DNA of 64,000 bases from Marinobacterium alkalitolerans (GTDB lineage: Bacteria; Pseudomonadota; Gammaproteobacteria; Pseudomonadales; Balneatricaceae). Below the pieces are notes generated by a model. The model did no database searches and was not told the origin of the DNA. It saw nothing but the letters and a program-made list of their open reading frames with translations. Below, piece by piece: positions 28,535 through 36,785 of this stretch. The DNA is taken from NCBI RefSeq assembly GCF_017776525.1, contig NZ_JACVEW010000017.1:20437-84436 (forward strand). The letters are read 5' to 3'. A program made the translations under genes and the position numbers. Every line of letters begins with the position of its first letter. Position 1 is the first letter of the stretch.

Positions 28535-28905
28535 ATCCAGACTCCCGCCAGCAGAATAGCGACACCCGCTACTACCAAGGTGACTTTTGCAGCCAGTCGA
28601 CCGCTTTCCAGCTCTTCACAGTGGCCCAGATCCATGATCAGGTGCTTGATACCTGCAAAGAAGTGGTACAGCAGCGCTGAAACCAGTCCCCATGCAATGA
28701 GTTTTGCCAGGAAAGATTCCTGGAGCATCTCAGCGGCTTCGTTAAAGCCCGCCTGAGACTCCAGCGAAAGACTCAACACATACATCATAAAGATGGCGCC
28801 GAAGAACAGCGCCACCCCGGTTACGCGATGGATGATGGAAGAGATCGCCGGGAGTGGCTGTTTTATGGTTCGCAGATCTAAATTTACAGGTCTTTTCTTG
28901 TTCAC
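28528..28905 (-). CDS. sdhC: Succinate dehydrogenase cytochrome b556 subunit
   Basis: 125 residues. The N terminus KKRPVNLDLRTIKQPLPAISSIIHRVTGVALFFG carries the SdhC signature (RP-x-SP/D-L...SIxHRxTG), with the Ser and Arg of the quinone site. Three helices follow, and LLYHFFAGIKHLIMDLGH includes the axial haem histidine. First gene of sdhCDAB; a likely promoter lies about 135 bp upstream in the divergent gap with gltA. Confidence 0.95.
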   Translation of the reverse strand: MNKKRPVNLDLRTIKQPLPAISSIIHRVTGVALFFGAIFMMYVLSLSLESQAGFNEAAEMLQESFLAKLIAWGLVSALLYHFFAGIKHLIMDLGHCEELESGRLAAKVTLVVAGVAILLAGVWIW

Positions 28906-29038
28906 GGCTCTAGTTCACACTTTTCTGTCCAATTGCAGGACAAGAGGACAAGGTTGCTAGGAAGTGCTCAGAGAGTAGTACCTCGAGATGCCAGAACTGA
29001 CACTAAACCAGTGGGCACGGTGCCAACTCAGGAGCGAG

Positions 29039-29067
29039 AGTATAGACAGATCACCCATGGAATACAA
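29039..29067 (-). promoter_or_regulatory. Candidate sigma-70 promoter of sdhCDAB
   Basis: On the minus strand TTGTAT (29067-29062), a 17-base spacer and TATACT (29044-29039). The -10 is good and the -35 is weak. It lies about 135 bp before sdhC, and no better pair is visible in the gap. Confidence 0.4.
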
Positions 29068-29240
29068 CGCGAGAACCCGTCCCTAAGGCTTAAGTCTAGT
29101 ACCGGATCCGTCCGCTTAAATTGCACGTAAAGATCCTTTTTGAACTGTATATTCGACTAATTAATTATTTAATTAACCAGCCAGACTATCGCATCGCAGC
29201 TATTTCTTTTGCAATGCAGCATTCTAGTCAAAAGGCTTAA

Positions 29241-29268
29241 TTGACAATCCCGTTTCAAACTCTATAGT
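29241..29268 (+). promoter_or_regulatory. Sigma-70 promoter of gltA
   Basis: A perfect -35 TTGACA (29241-29246), a 16-base spacer and a -10 TATAGT (29263-29268; one mismatch). It lies about 85 bp upstream of the gltA start codon and is the strongest sigma-70 match seen in the window. Confidence 0.8.
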
Positions 29269-29352
29269 GGTCGAGTCCTTTTTCGGGCCATTTCCTATGA
29301 CGCGGCGCAAATGTTTGCCGCAGCAATACAAACAGAATGATAGGAGCCTCTA

Positions 29353-30630
29353 ATGGCTGACAAGAAAGCACGTTTGACAGTCGATGGTCTGGACGACGCG
29401 ATCGAACTGCCGGTCTACTCCGGCACTGAAGGTCCCGACGTCATAGATGTACGCCCGCTGACCGGTAATGGTCTGTTCACGTATGACCCCGGCTTCGTGT
29501 CCACAGCGGCCTGCGAATCCAAGATCACCTACATTGATGGTGCCAACGGGATTCTGCTGCATCGCGGCTATCCGATCGAACAGCTCGCTGAAAAGTCCGA
29601 CTATCTTGAAGTCTGCTACCTGTTGCTGAATGGCGAACTGCCCAACGCTGAGCAGAAAGAAAAGTTCGTAAACACCATTTCCAACCACACCATGGTGCAC
29701 GAGCAGCTGAGCCAGTTTTTCAAGGGCTTCCGCCGCGACGCTCACCCGATGGCCATCATGTGTGGCGTAGTGGGCGCCCTGTCCGCCTTCTACCACGACT
29801 CACTGGACATCAACGACCCGCATCACCGTGAAGTCTGCGCGTATCGCCTGATCGCCAAGATGCCGACCCTGGCCGCCATGTGCTACAAGTACTCCATCGG
29901 CCAGCCGTTCATGTACCCGCAGAACGACCTGAGCTATGGCGCCAACTTCCTGCGCATGATGTTCGGCACTCCGTGCTCTGAGTATGAAGTCAATCCGGTG
30001 CTGGCCCGCGCCATGGATCGCATCTTCATCCTGCACGCCGACCATGAGCAGAACGCGTCTACCTCCACTGTTCGCCTGGCCGGCTCTTCCGGCGCCAACC
30101 CGTTCGCCTGTATTGCAGCCGGTATTGCAGCTCTGTGGGGACCTGCCCATGGTGGCGCGAACGAGGCCGTACTGAACATGCTGGACGAAATCGGCGATGA
30201 AGCCAACATCCCCGAATTCATCGAAAAGGCCAAGGATCCGAACGACCCGTTCCGCCTGATGGGCTTCGGTCACCGCGTCTACCGCAACTTCGATCCGCGC
30301 GCCAAGGTCATGAAGAAGACCTGCGACGAGGTTCTGGGCCTGCTGGGCATCGAAAACGACCCGCAGCTGCAGATCGCCAAGCGCCTGGAGCAGATCGCAC
30401 TGGAAGACGAATACTTCGTACAGCGCAAGCTGTACCCGAACGTGGACTTCTACTCAGGCATCATCCTGAAGGCGATCGGCATTCCGACCAACATGTTCAC
30501 CGTGATCTTTGCCCTGTCTCGTACAATTGGCTGGATCTCTCACTGGAACGAATTCCACTCCAGCCCGAACAAGATCGGTCGCCCGCGCCAGCTCTACACC
30601 GGCGAAAAACAGCGCGACTACCCTGCCTGA
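29353..30630 (+). CDS. gltA: Citrate synthase (type II)
   Basis: 425 residues, the hexameric NADH-regulated Gram-negative type by length. Catalytic residues are visible in [12 protein letters not shown] (His), [14 protein letters not shown] (His) and PNVDFYSG (Asp). [38 protein letters not shown] is the typical N-terminal region. It condenses oxaloacetate and acetyl-CoA. AGGAG lies about 7 bases before the ATG. It is divergent from sdhCDAB and ends at a strong terminator, so it is monocistronic. Confidence 0.98.
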   Translation: MADKKARLTVDGLDDAIELPVYSGTEGPDVIDVRPLTGNGLFTYDPGFVSTAACESKITYIDGANGILLHRGYPIEQLAEKSDYLEVCYLLLNGELPNAEQKEKFVNTISNHTMVHEQLSQFFKGFRRDAHPMAIMCGVVGALSAFYHDSLDINDPHHREVCAYRLIAKMPTLAAMCYKYSIGQPFMYPQNDLSYGANFLRMMFGTPCSEYEVNPVLARAMDRIFILHADHEQNASTSTVRLAGSSGANPFACIAAGIAALWGPAHGGANEAVLNMLDEIGDEANIPEFIEKAKDPNDPFRLMGFGHRVYRNFDPRAKVMKKTCDEVLGLLGIENDPQLQIAKRLEQIALEDEYFVQRKLYPNVDFYSGIILKAIGIPTNMFTVIFALSRTIGWISHWNEFHSSPNKIGRPRQLYTGEKQRDYPA

Positions 30631-30643
30631 TCACATTGGCACA

Positions 30644-30675
30644 TAAAAAAACCCCGCATCTGCGGGGTTTTTTAT
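30644..30675 (+). terminator. Rho-independent terminator of gltA
   Basis: A 12-bp perfect stem of AAAAACCCCGCA with TGCGGGGTTTTT around a 2-4 base apex, followed by further T. It starts 14 bp after the gltA stop codon. Confidence 0.95.
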
Positions 30676-30759
30676 TGGCAATTTAGGAAAAAGCCCTAGT
30701 GCCAAGCGGTGACAGGTCGTATAGATTGTTGTCAGGATAAGATTTGAAAGGAGTCAGCC

Positions 30760-30993
30760 ATGGACATCGGATGCCCGGAATGCGAAACCGCTCTGATAAC
30801 TCAGGCGATACAGGCAGCACACATCAGCATCAGTCGCCTGTCCGGCAGCGAGCTTTTCAGGTGCCGGCAGTGCAACGCATATCTCCTGCATGAAAACCGA
30901 CAACTTGAACTGCTACAACCGGGCCGCACGACAACCCTTGGCCGTCCCGTCATGAAGACTCCCAACGGTCACGCCCCGTCCCTGTCACAATAA
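30760..30993 (+). CDS. Small zinc-ribbon-like protein (C-x2-C, C-x2-C), copy 1
   Basis: A 77-residue protein with two cysteine pairs, C5-x2-C8 and C35-x2-C38 (FRCRQC), the layout of a rubredoxin-like or zinc-ribbon knuckle. AGGAG sits 6 bases before the ATG, so it is likely translated. The C-terminal tail (from about residue 50) is polar and low in structure. The next small gene, 81 bp downstream, has almost the same cysteine spacing, suggesting a tandem pair. I do not recognise a named family. Metal binding and a regulatory or ribosome-associated role are guesses from the motif. Confidence 0.65.
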   Translation: MDIGCPECETALITQAIQAAHISISRLSGSELFRCRQCNAYLLHENRQLELLQPGRTTTLGRPVMKTPNGHAPSLSQ

Positions 30994-31074
30994 TTTCAAA
31001 TTATTTGCTCGCATTTGCCTCAGGCCGCTCTTATATTTGTATATACAAAGCATACCAAAACAATAAGAGCCACT

Positions 31075-31263
31075 ATGTACGAATGTGAACACTGTACGCG
31101 CATTATGGGCACCGCCCTCCAGCCCCACGAGTACCTGATCAAGCTGCGCGAGCAACACCTGCACTCCGTCTACCGCTGCAAGCGTTGCGGAAGCGAGCTG
31201 GTGAAACTCTTTGACTGTTGGGAACCCTGTTTTCCCGGCTGGCTGCCGGCCGCGAGCGGATAA
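31075..31263 (+). CDS. Small zinc-ribbon-like protein (C-x2-C, C-x2-C), copy 2
   Basis: A 62-residue protein with C4-x2-C7 and C35-x2-C38 (YRCKRC), plus a further cysteine pair (FDCWEPC). It appears to be a diverged paralogue of the gene at 30760. An upstream in-frame TTG (31015) would add 20 residues, but the ATG at 31075 lies nearer the conserved part. The ribosome site is only AAGAG. The AT-rich region just upstream (TTATATTTGTATATACAAAG) may hold a promoter. No family assignment; likely metal-binding. Confidence 0.6.
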   Translation: MYECEHCTRIMGTALQPHEYLIKLREQHLHSVYRCKRCGSELVKLFDCWEPCFPGWLPAASG

Positions 31264-31315
31264 CCCCAAGCACTGCCTGGAGACATACTCGGAAGAAGAT
31301 ATTTCGAGATCCAGA

Positions 31316-31351
31316 AACAAAAACAGCGAGCTGCTTTCGCATGCTCGCTGT
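31316..31351 (-). terminator. Terminator of tRNA-Val
   Basis: A 9-bp stem (ACAGCGAGC, GCTCGCTGT; arms 31323-31331 and 31343-31351) is followed on the minus strand by a T run. It lies 13 bases beyond the tRNA 3' end. Confidence 0.85.
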
Positions 31352-31363
31352 CTTCATGAAATC

Positions 31364-31440
31364 TGGTAGGACTAAGCGGACTCGAACCGCTGACCCCCAC
31401 CATGTCAAGGTGGTGCTCTAACCAACTGAGCTATAGTCCT
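31364..31440 (-). tRNA. tRNA-Val (anticodon GAC)
   Basis: On the minus strand a 77-base cloverleaf is visible. The acceptor is AGGACTA with TAGTCCT, the D arm is GCTCAGTTGGTTAGAGC, and the anticodon stem-loop is CCACC-TTGACAT-GGTGG. The T arm contains GGTTCGAGTCC and CCA is encoded. The central GAC reads GUC/GUU valine codons. The anticodon arm equals the E. coli tRNA-Val(GAC) arm. Confidence 0.97.
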
Positions 31441-31534
31441 GAAACTTGGTGCGTATTATATACCTAACCGTTTGGCTTGCAAGCACTTTTTTCACTTTAT
31501 TCCATTCGCTTGCAACCCCTTCTTATTGACGGAT

Positions 31535-32188
31535 TCAGGATAGCTGAACAAGGTCGTGCTCGATTGCGTAACGCGTCAGTCCGGCAGCAGTATGGATATC
31601 CAGCTTGGATTTGATGTTCTGCCGGTGCGTTTCCACTGTCCGCACTGAAATGCCCAGAACCTTGGCAATTTCCTTGTTATTTCGCCCCTCTGCCAGCAGC
31701 TTCAGGACCGTTGTTTCCCGGCGGGTCAAGCCGGAAGCTGAGGGGGTTGCCGACACCTCCGGGGCCTCAAATTGACTGAACAGTGTTTGTGACGCACTGG
31801 AGCTGAAATAGGTGCCGCCGCGATAGACCGTTTCCACGGCACTGACCATTTCTGCTGCCGAGACATCCTTGAGGATATAGCCCTTGGCACCGGACTGGAT
31901 GAGCTGCACCATATACTCACGATTATCGTGCATGCTCAGAATCAGCACCCGGGTTTCAGGCATCGTCTGCTGCAGTTCACGGGTGGCCTCCAGCCCATTC
32001 ATCACGGGCATGGAAATATCCATCAGAATCACATCAGGCTGAAGGGACTTCGCGGCCTCAATCGCTTCACGGCCATTATTGGCACGCCCCACAACCTCGA
32101 TGCCACCCTCGTCCTCAAGCCGCGCCTGAATCCCATCTATCACCAACGGGTGATCATCCACCAGTAGAACACGTATCAGCGCTGTCAT
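31535..32188 (-). CDS. NarL/FixJ-type response regulator
   Basis: 217 residues. The receiver domain (about 1-125) has the acidic pocket D11-D12, the phospho-acceptor D57 in DVILMDISMPVMNG, and the conserved Lys in YILKDV. The LuxR-type helix-turn-helix (about 150-212) includes LTRRETTVLKLLAEGRNNKEIAKVLGISVRTVETHRQNIKSKL. Its start overlaps the stop of the Cache kinase gene (ATGA, 32185-32188), so that kinase is its cognate partner. The TRAP operon and a second NarX-type kinase lie just upstream. It is the only response regulator in this block. Confidence 0.92.
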   Translation of the reverse strand: MTALIRVLLVDDHPLVIDGIQARLEDEGGIEVVGRANNGREAIEAAKSLQPDVILMDISMPVMNGLEATRELQQTMPETRVLILSMHDNREYMVQLIQSGAKGYILKDVSAAEMVSAVETVYRGGTYFSSSASQTLFSQFEAPEVSATPSASGLTRRETTVLKLLAEGRNNKEIAKVLGISVRTVETHRQNIKSKLDIHTAAGLTRYAIEHDLVQLS

Positions 32189-33567
32189 GACGACGATAAC
32201 CCCTGTTGTAATGACAAGCCCACCAGCAGGATGGCCCCCTGCCCCGGCTTGGAAATCAACTTGAACTCACCACCGAGTAATTCAACACGCTCACGCATGT
32301 TACGCAACCCTATCCCCTCAAAGCGTTCCAATACTTCGGTATCAAAACCCCGACCATTATCCTGCAGCCTGAGCCAGACTACATTCCCCTGTCGCCAGAG
32401 CCCCAGATTCAGCCAACTGGCATCGGCATGCTTTTCAACATTGGTCAGCCCCTCCTGAACCAGACGGTACAGGGTTATCTCTACATCTTCCGGCAGGGGA
32501 ATATCGGGCAGCCGCATATCGATTTTGAGCCGTATACCGGTTCTTTCACTGAAGCGCGACAGCAGCCCATCCAGCGCCGCCTTCAACCCCAGATCATCCA
32601 GCAACGTCGGCCTCAGATCGTGCGATATGCGCCTGACTTCCTGAATTGCCTCATTCAGCACGCCATAGCCCTGCTCCAGATCTTCCAGCCCGGACTGATC
32701 ATGGTTGCGCAGCTTGCGCTGTGCCAGTTCGATTCGATACAGCACCGATACCATGAGCTGGTTGATACCGTCATGCAACTCTCTCGAGAACCGGCGCCGA
32801 TCCGCCACATTGGCAAGAATAGACCGGTGCGCAAGTAGCCTCAGGCGGCTGTCAGCCAAGCGATTCTCGTGCAAGTTAATCGCAATACCCAATAAAACAA
32901 CCAATAAAACTGCCACTGACATAATGACGACAACGGTAAAAAAGGTATTACGGATATTCCGGTTAACCTGCTCACGTATTTTAGCGACATCGCGGGTTAT
33001 ATCATCGAGATAAAGCCCGGTCCCCAGCATCCAGTCCCATTTTTCCAGCTTGAGCACATAACTGATTTTCTCGACATATTCCTGGTTGGATGGCTTTTGC
33101 CATAAATACTGATGAAAGCCGCCGCCCTGTCCGGCGAGGCTCAGCAAGTTTCTGATGACATAATCACCCCGCCCATCCTGCAAGTCATACAGGTTCTGTC
33201 CCACAAGGTGTGGCAGCGTCGGATGAACAAGATTGGTTCCATCGAGGGTATATACGAAAAAATAGCCATCCTTGTCCTGCCCGAAGGTCATATCCGTCAG
33301 GATGCGTTTGACTTCACGCTTGGCCTCTTCATCGTTTGGGCCCGCATTATTCACGATATGCGCAATAGAGGTGAGCGCCAGACTGACATAGTTTTTCAGT
33401 TCGCGCTTTTTAGAAGCCAGCAGGTTTTCTTCAAACAGGTGAATTTCATCTTCCGATAACTGCCTTGCCTGGTTCATGCCAATCCAGGCAACCGCTGAGG
33501 TAACCAGCAGCATCGGTATCAATGACAGCAGCAGTATTTTGACCTTCAGTGGCATGCGTATTAACAC
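32185..33567 (-). CDS. sCache-domain HisKA_3 histidine kinase
   Basis: 460 residues. TM1 spans about 9-30. A single Cache-type periplasmic domain (about 35-200) has GYFFVYTLDGTNLVHPTLPHLVGQNLYDLQD and LEKWDWMLGTGLYLDDI, the sCache_2 pattern that senses carboxylates in DctB/TRAP-linked sensors. TM2 is about 208-231. The HisKA_3 dimerisation helix carries H265 (SRELHDGINQLMVSVLYRIELAQ), and the HATPase (about 350-450) ends with GIGLRNMRERVELLGGEF. The GTG at 33567 or ATG at 33555 could be the start. It follows dctM and probably reports TRAP substrate. Confidence 0.92.
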   Translation of the reverse strand: MLIRMPLKVKILLLSLIPMLLVTSAVAWIGMNQARQLSEDEIHLFEENLLASKKRELKNYVSLALTSIAHIVNNAGPNDEEAKREVKRILTDMTFGQDKDGYFFVYTLDGTNLVHPTLPHLVGQNLYDLQDGRGDYVIRNLLSLAGQGGGFHQYLWQKPSNQEYVEKISYVLKLEKWDWMLGTGLYLDDITRDVAKIREQVNRNIRNTFFTVVVIMSVAVLLVVLLGIAINLHENRLADSRLRLLAHRSILANVADRRRFSRELHDGINQLMVSVLYRIELAQRKLRNHDQSGLEDLEQGYGVLNEAIQEVRRISHDLRPTLLDDLGLKAALDGLLSRFSERTGIRLKIDMRLPDIPLPEDVEITLYRLVQEGLTNVEKHADASWLNLGLWRQGNVVWLRLQDNGRGFDTEVLERFEGIGLRNMRERVELLGGEFKLISKPGQGAILLVGLSLQQGLSSS

Positions 33568-33581
33568 CCGGCAGATAGATA

Positions 33582-33608
33582 CAAAGAGGCCCCGACTTGC
33601 GGGGCCTC
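33582..33608 (-). terminator. Terminator-like hairpin between dctM and the Cache kinase
   Basis: A perfect 9-bp GC-rich stem (GAGGCCCCG, CGGGGCCTC, 5-base loop) ends on the minus strand in a short TTTGT. It lies 12 bp past the dctM stop codon. Because the T run is weak, it may attenuate rather than block expression of the downstream kinase and regulator. Confidence 0.65.
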
Positions 33609-33619
33609 GCTACTACAGT

Positions 33620-34909
33620 TTATACCAAGCCGTAGAACTCGGGGAACAACAGTATGGATACTACGATGGCAACCTGCATCAGAATGAAAGGCACCACACC
33701 CTTGTAGATATCCAGCGTCCGCACCTGCGGTGGCGCCACCCCCTTCAGATAGAACAGACTGAAACCGAATGGTGGGGTCAGGAAGCTGGTCTGCAGATTC
33801 ATCGCGATCAGAATGGCGAACCAGATCGGCGCGATACCCAGCATTTCAGCTGCGGGCAGCAGGATCGGCACGATGATGAAACTGATCTCGACGAAGTCGA
33901 TGAAGAAGCCCAGCACCAGAATGGCCAGCATGGACAACAGCAGGAAGCCCATTGCACCGCCCGGGAGATTGGTCAGGTAATGCTCAACGATCTCCTCACC
34001 ACCGGTGTAGCTGAACGCCATGGAAAATGCGGTCGCACCCAGCAGAATGGCGAATACCATTGCGGTCACTTTGACGGTTTCAGCAGCTGAGTCGAATACC
34101 ATCTTCCAGCTGAACTGGCGGTAAATCACTGCCAATACCAGCGCACCGACGCCACCCAGTGCGGAGGATTCGGTCGGGGTGGCAATACCGGCAAAAATGG
34201 AACCCAGCACCACCAGAATCAGCGCCAGCGGCGGGATGATCGCGATCAGGGCCTTGGTGATCTGCTCACGACGCGTGCCATCTTCCGGATGCATCGGCAG
34301 CGAGGGTGCCGCTTCCGGCTTCAGGTAGGTGTAAATCAGGATATACGCGACATATATGCCGATCAGGATCAAGCCGGGACCGATGGCGGCCTTGAACAGG
34401 TCACCAACGGGGATACCCATGACATCACCCAGAATAATCAGGATGATGGAGGGCGGGATAATCTGTCCCAGCGTGCCGGAAGCACAGATGGTGCCGCAGG
34501 CCAGGCGCTTGTCATAGTTGTATTTCAACATGACCGGCAGCGAGATCAGGCCCATTGCGACGACAGAGGCACCTACAACACCTGTGGAAGCTGCCAGAAG
34601 CGCACCAACCAGTACAGTGGAGATTGCCAGGCCACCGCGAACACCGCCGAACAGTTTACCCATCGACTCAAGCAACTGCTCAGCCAAACGGGTTTTCTGC
34701 AGCACGATGCCCATGAATACGAACAGCGGTACCGCCATCAATACCGTGTTTTCCATAATGCTCTGAATACGGAACGGCATGAAGGCAAACATGTCCGGTC
34801 CTTCGGCGTAGACACCGAACCAGAGCGCGACACCGCCAAAAATGAATGCCACCGGGAAGCCGATCAACAGCATCACCAGGGCAACAAAAAACATTGTAAT
34901 ACCAATCAT
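33620..34909 (-). CDS. dctM: TRAP transporter large permease DctM
   Basis: 429 residues, the normal DctM length, with about twelve hydrophobic helices. Family motifs include VALMVLLIGFPVAFIFGGVAL near the N terminus and PPSIILIILGDVMGIPVGDLFKAAIGPGL. FFIDFVEISFIIVPILLPAAEMLGI and LQTSFLTPPFGFSLFYLKGV near the C terminus are also characteristic. It is the Na+-coupled elevator-type subunit that moves the substrate delivered by DctP. It follows dctQ by 15 bp. The substrate class is judged from the TakP-like binding protein. Confidence 0.95.
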   Translation of the reverse strand: MIGITMFFVALVMLLIGFPVAFIFGGVALWFGVYAEGPDMFAFMPFRIQSIMENTVLMAVPLFVFMGIVLQKTRLAEQLLESMGKLFGGVRGGLAISTVLVGALLAASTGVVGASVVAMGLISLPVMLKYNYDKRLACGTICASGTLGQIIPPSIILIILGDVMGIPVGDLFKAAIGPGLILIGIYVAYILIYTYLKPEAAPSLPMHPEDGTRREQITKALIAIIPPLALILVVLGSIFAGIATPTESSALGGVGALVLAVIYRQFSWKMVFDSAAETVKVTAMVFAILLGATAFSMAFSYTGGEEIVEHYLTNLPGGAMGFLLLSMLAILVLGFFIDFVEISFIIVPILLPAAEMLGIAPIWFAILIAMNLQTSFLTPPFGFSLFYLKGVAPPQVRTLDIYKGVVPFILMQVAIVVSILLFPEFYGLV

Positions 34910-34924
34910 CAGGCTACTCCGCTA

Positions 34925-35461
34925 TCAATGCTGCGTCGGGATGTAGTCATCGTTCTTGTGATGACCGGTCAGGGTATTGATTGCACGCAGCATCAGGCCA
35001 ATACCGCTGATGAAGGTGCAGAAAAAGGCAAAGGGAATCACGGCCTTGATAACCCAGCGATGCGGCAGACCACCCGGGTCACCTGAGCCTTCCCCCAGCT
35101 CAAAGGATTCACGCGCAAAGTCCACGCCGTACCAGGCAACGAGAATGCAGAACGGGAACAGCAGCGTCAGCGTACCGAAGAGGTCGATCCAGGCCTTTTT
35201 CTTCAGGCTCAGACCTTCATAGATCAAATCAACACGCACGTGCCCGCCTGCCTTGAGGGTAAACGGCACACCCAGCATGAACATGGCGGCAAACAGGTGC
35301 CACTCGAGTTCCTGCATGCCGATCGAAACATTGTTAAACAGATAACGTGTGATCACGTCATAAAAAACGTTGAACAACATCAGCACAAACAGCACGGCAG
35401 AGATTTTGCCCAGCCAGTCTGAAAATGCATTGATGGTCTGCTCAAGGCGTAACAGAAACAT
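34925..35461 (-). CDS. dctQ: TRAP transporter small permease DctQ
   Basis: 178 residues with four hydrophobic helices (about 18-40, 52-70, 92-112 and 140-165). FNVFYDVITRYLFNNVSIGMQELEWHLFAAMFMLGVPFTLKAGGHVRVDLIYEG is the classical DctQ core with the conserved E-W and HVRVD motifs. It stabilises the DctM permease. It is separated from dctP by 87 bp containing a stem-loop (35517-35538). This arrangement often makes the binding protein more abundant than the permease. Confidence 0.95.
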   Translation of the reverse strand: MFLLRLEQTINAFSDWLGKISAVLFVLMLFNVFYDVITRYLFNNVSIGMQELEWHLFAAMFMLGVPFTLKAGGHVRVDLIYEGLSLKKKAWIDLFGTLTLLFPFCILVAWYGVDFARESFELGEGSGDPGGLPHRWVIKAVIPFAFFCTFISGIGLMLRAINTLTGHHKNDDYIPTQH

Positions 35462-35516
35462 GGATTGCCCTCGCTGTTGCGGTACCCGATATCACCAGGC
35501 GGCTTGAAACAAGACA

Positions 35517-35538
35517 GGGGCCGGCAGACGCCAGCCCC
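35517..35538 (-). promoter_or_regulatory. dctP-dctQ intercistronic stem-loop
   Basis: A 9-bp stem (GGGGCCGGC at 35517-35525, GCCAGCCCC at 35530-35538, one G-T wobble) with a 4-base loop and no T tract. It lies 10 bp past the dctP stop codon and fits a structure that protects the dctP message or limits read-through. Confidence 0.6.
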
Positions 35539-35548
35539 TTCACTTCGA

Positions 35549-36622
35549 TCAGTCGAAGCTGTTCAGGTATGCACGGTCAGCGATATCAGTCCACTGACGT
35601 ACGGTCTGCATGTAAGCATCCTGAGATTCCAGGATCTCTTTGGCCAGCTCATCGTTGGCAGCGTGTTCAGCCAGCAGCTCATCGTTAGCCTTGCGCAGGG
35701 CGTCGATAACCTCATCCGGGAAAGTCTTAACTTCCACGTTCGGGAATTCAGACTTCATGGTGGCCCAGTTCTCGCCAGACTCATGGTGAGACTTGATGGT
35801 CATGTCATACGCAGCAACACGCATGGCGGTCTTCAGGATTTCCTGCAGGTCGGCCGGCAGCTTTTCAAAGGTGCGCTTGTTGACCAGGAACTGCAGCTCG
35901 GTACCCGGCTCATGCCAGCCGGTGTAGTAGTAAGGTGCGATCTTGTGGAAGCCCATGCGCAGGTCCATGGACGGGCCTACCCATTCAAGTGCATCAATGG
36001 TGCGACGCTCCAGTGAGGTGTAGAGCTCACCCGGCGGGATATTGGTCGGGTTGGCACCCACTTTTGCCAGAATTTCCCCGGCAAAGCCCGGAATACGCAT
36101 CTTCAGGCCCTGCAGGTCTTCCATGGAGTTGATCTCTTTCTGGAACCAGCCACCCATCTGAACACCGGTGTTACCACCCGGGAATGACATCAGGTTGAAC
36201 GGCTCGTAGACCTTCTGCATCAGCTCCATGCCACCGCCGTAGTAGAACCAGCCATACTGCTCGGTTGCAGTCATGCCGAACGGCATGGTGGTGAAGTACA
36301 GAGTGTTCGGGACCTTGCCTTTCCAGTAATAGGAAGCAGAGTGACCCATGTCATATTGACCGGCACGAACCATGTCGAAAACACCGAAAGCAGACTTGTG
36401 CTTGTTGGCAGTATCGATACGGATTTCAAGACGACCGTTGGACATCTTGTTGGCCAGGTCAGCCATGCGACGGGCAGGTTCACTGAACACACCAAAGTTG
36501 GTGGGCCAGGTTTCAGCCAGCTTCAGTTTGTAGACTTTTTCGGCAGCCTGAGCGGGGCTGATCAGAACAGCCGCGCAGGCGGCAGCCGCCATCACTTTCT
36601 TTGCAAAGGTAAATTTGAACAT
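35549..36622 (-). CDS. dctP: TRAP transporter substrate-binding protein DctP (TakP-like)
   Basis: 357 residues from the ATG of MFKFTFAKK, with a signal peptide ending PAQAAEK. The conserved substrate arginine is in LKMRIPGFAGEIL. The stretches NTGVQMGGWFQKEINSMEDLQGL and DALEWVGPSMDLRMGFHKIAPYYYTGWHEPGTELQF match the TakP group, whose member from Rhodobacter binds 2-oxoacids such as pyruvate with a Na+ ion held by the equivalent Gln, Glu and Trp residues. The likely ligand is a 2-oxo- or hydroxy-carboxylate. This is inference. The frame continues upstream but without a signal peptide, so the downstream ATG is preferred. Confidence 0.9.
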   Translation of the reverse strand: MFKFTFAKKVMAAAACAAVLISPAQAAEKVYKLKLAETWPTNFGVFSEPARRMADLANKMSNGRLEIRIDTANKHKSAFGVFDMVRAGQYDMGHSASYYWKGKVPNTLYFTTMPFGMTATEQYGWFYYGGGMELMQKVYEPFNLMSFPGGNTGVQMGGWFQKEINSMEDLQGLKMRIPGFAGEILAKVGANPTNIPPGELYTSLERRTIDALEWVGPSMDLRMGFHKIAPYYYTGWHEPGTELQFLVNKRTFEKLPADLQEILKTAMRVAAYDMTIKSHHESGENWATMKSEFPNVEVKTFPDEVIDALRKANDELLAEHAANDELAKEILESQDAYMQTVRQWTDIADRAYLNSFD

Positions 36623-36755
36623 TGTTTTTATCAATCCTCTGTTGTTTTCTGACCGGCGCACCAGGCATGTTGCCGGCAGTGGACAGTATCGATATGAAGA
36701 GGTGATAAAAACATTCGTGAAACTGCGCAATTAACCAAAAAAACTACGCAGCTTT

Positions 36756-36785
36756 CTACGGAGATCCCTTAAGCAATCTCCGTAG
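36756..36785 (-). promoter_or_regulatory. Hairpin between the LuxP-linked kinase and dctP
   Basis: A perfect 10-bp stem (CTACGGAGAT, ATCTCCGTAG) with a 10-base loop starts directly at the kinase stop codon. Downstream on the minus strand a second CGTAG copy is followed by seven T (36744-36738). The sequence AACTACG at the stop codon can pair with either copy, so a terminator or attenuator with two alternative folds is possible. Confidence 0.5.

Larger units (their letters stand above)
28906..29352. other. Divergent sdhC-gltA control region
   Basis: 447 bp with no credible gene; the small open frame at 28933-29130 has no coding character. The centre (29155-29180) is a very AT-rich run of TTAATTA repeats, the sort of sequence that bends or binds IHF/H-NS-like proteins. 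Promoter candidates are TTGTAT-N17-TATACT leftward for sdh (29067-29039) and TTGACA-N16-TATAGT rightward for gltA (29241-29268). The long gltA leader (about 75 bases) has no clear riboswitch structure. Confidence 0.6.

Noticed and set aside
28933..29130. A 65-codon open frame in the sdhC-gltA gap
   Set aside because: No ribosome site, no hydrophobic or domain pattern, and it lies in the divergent promoter region.
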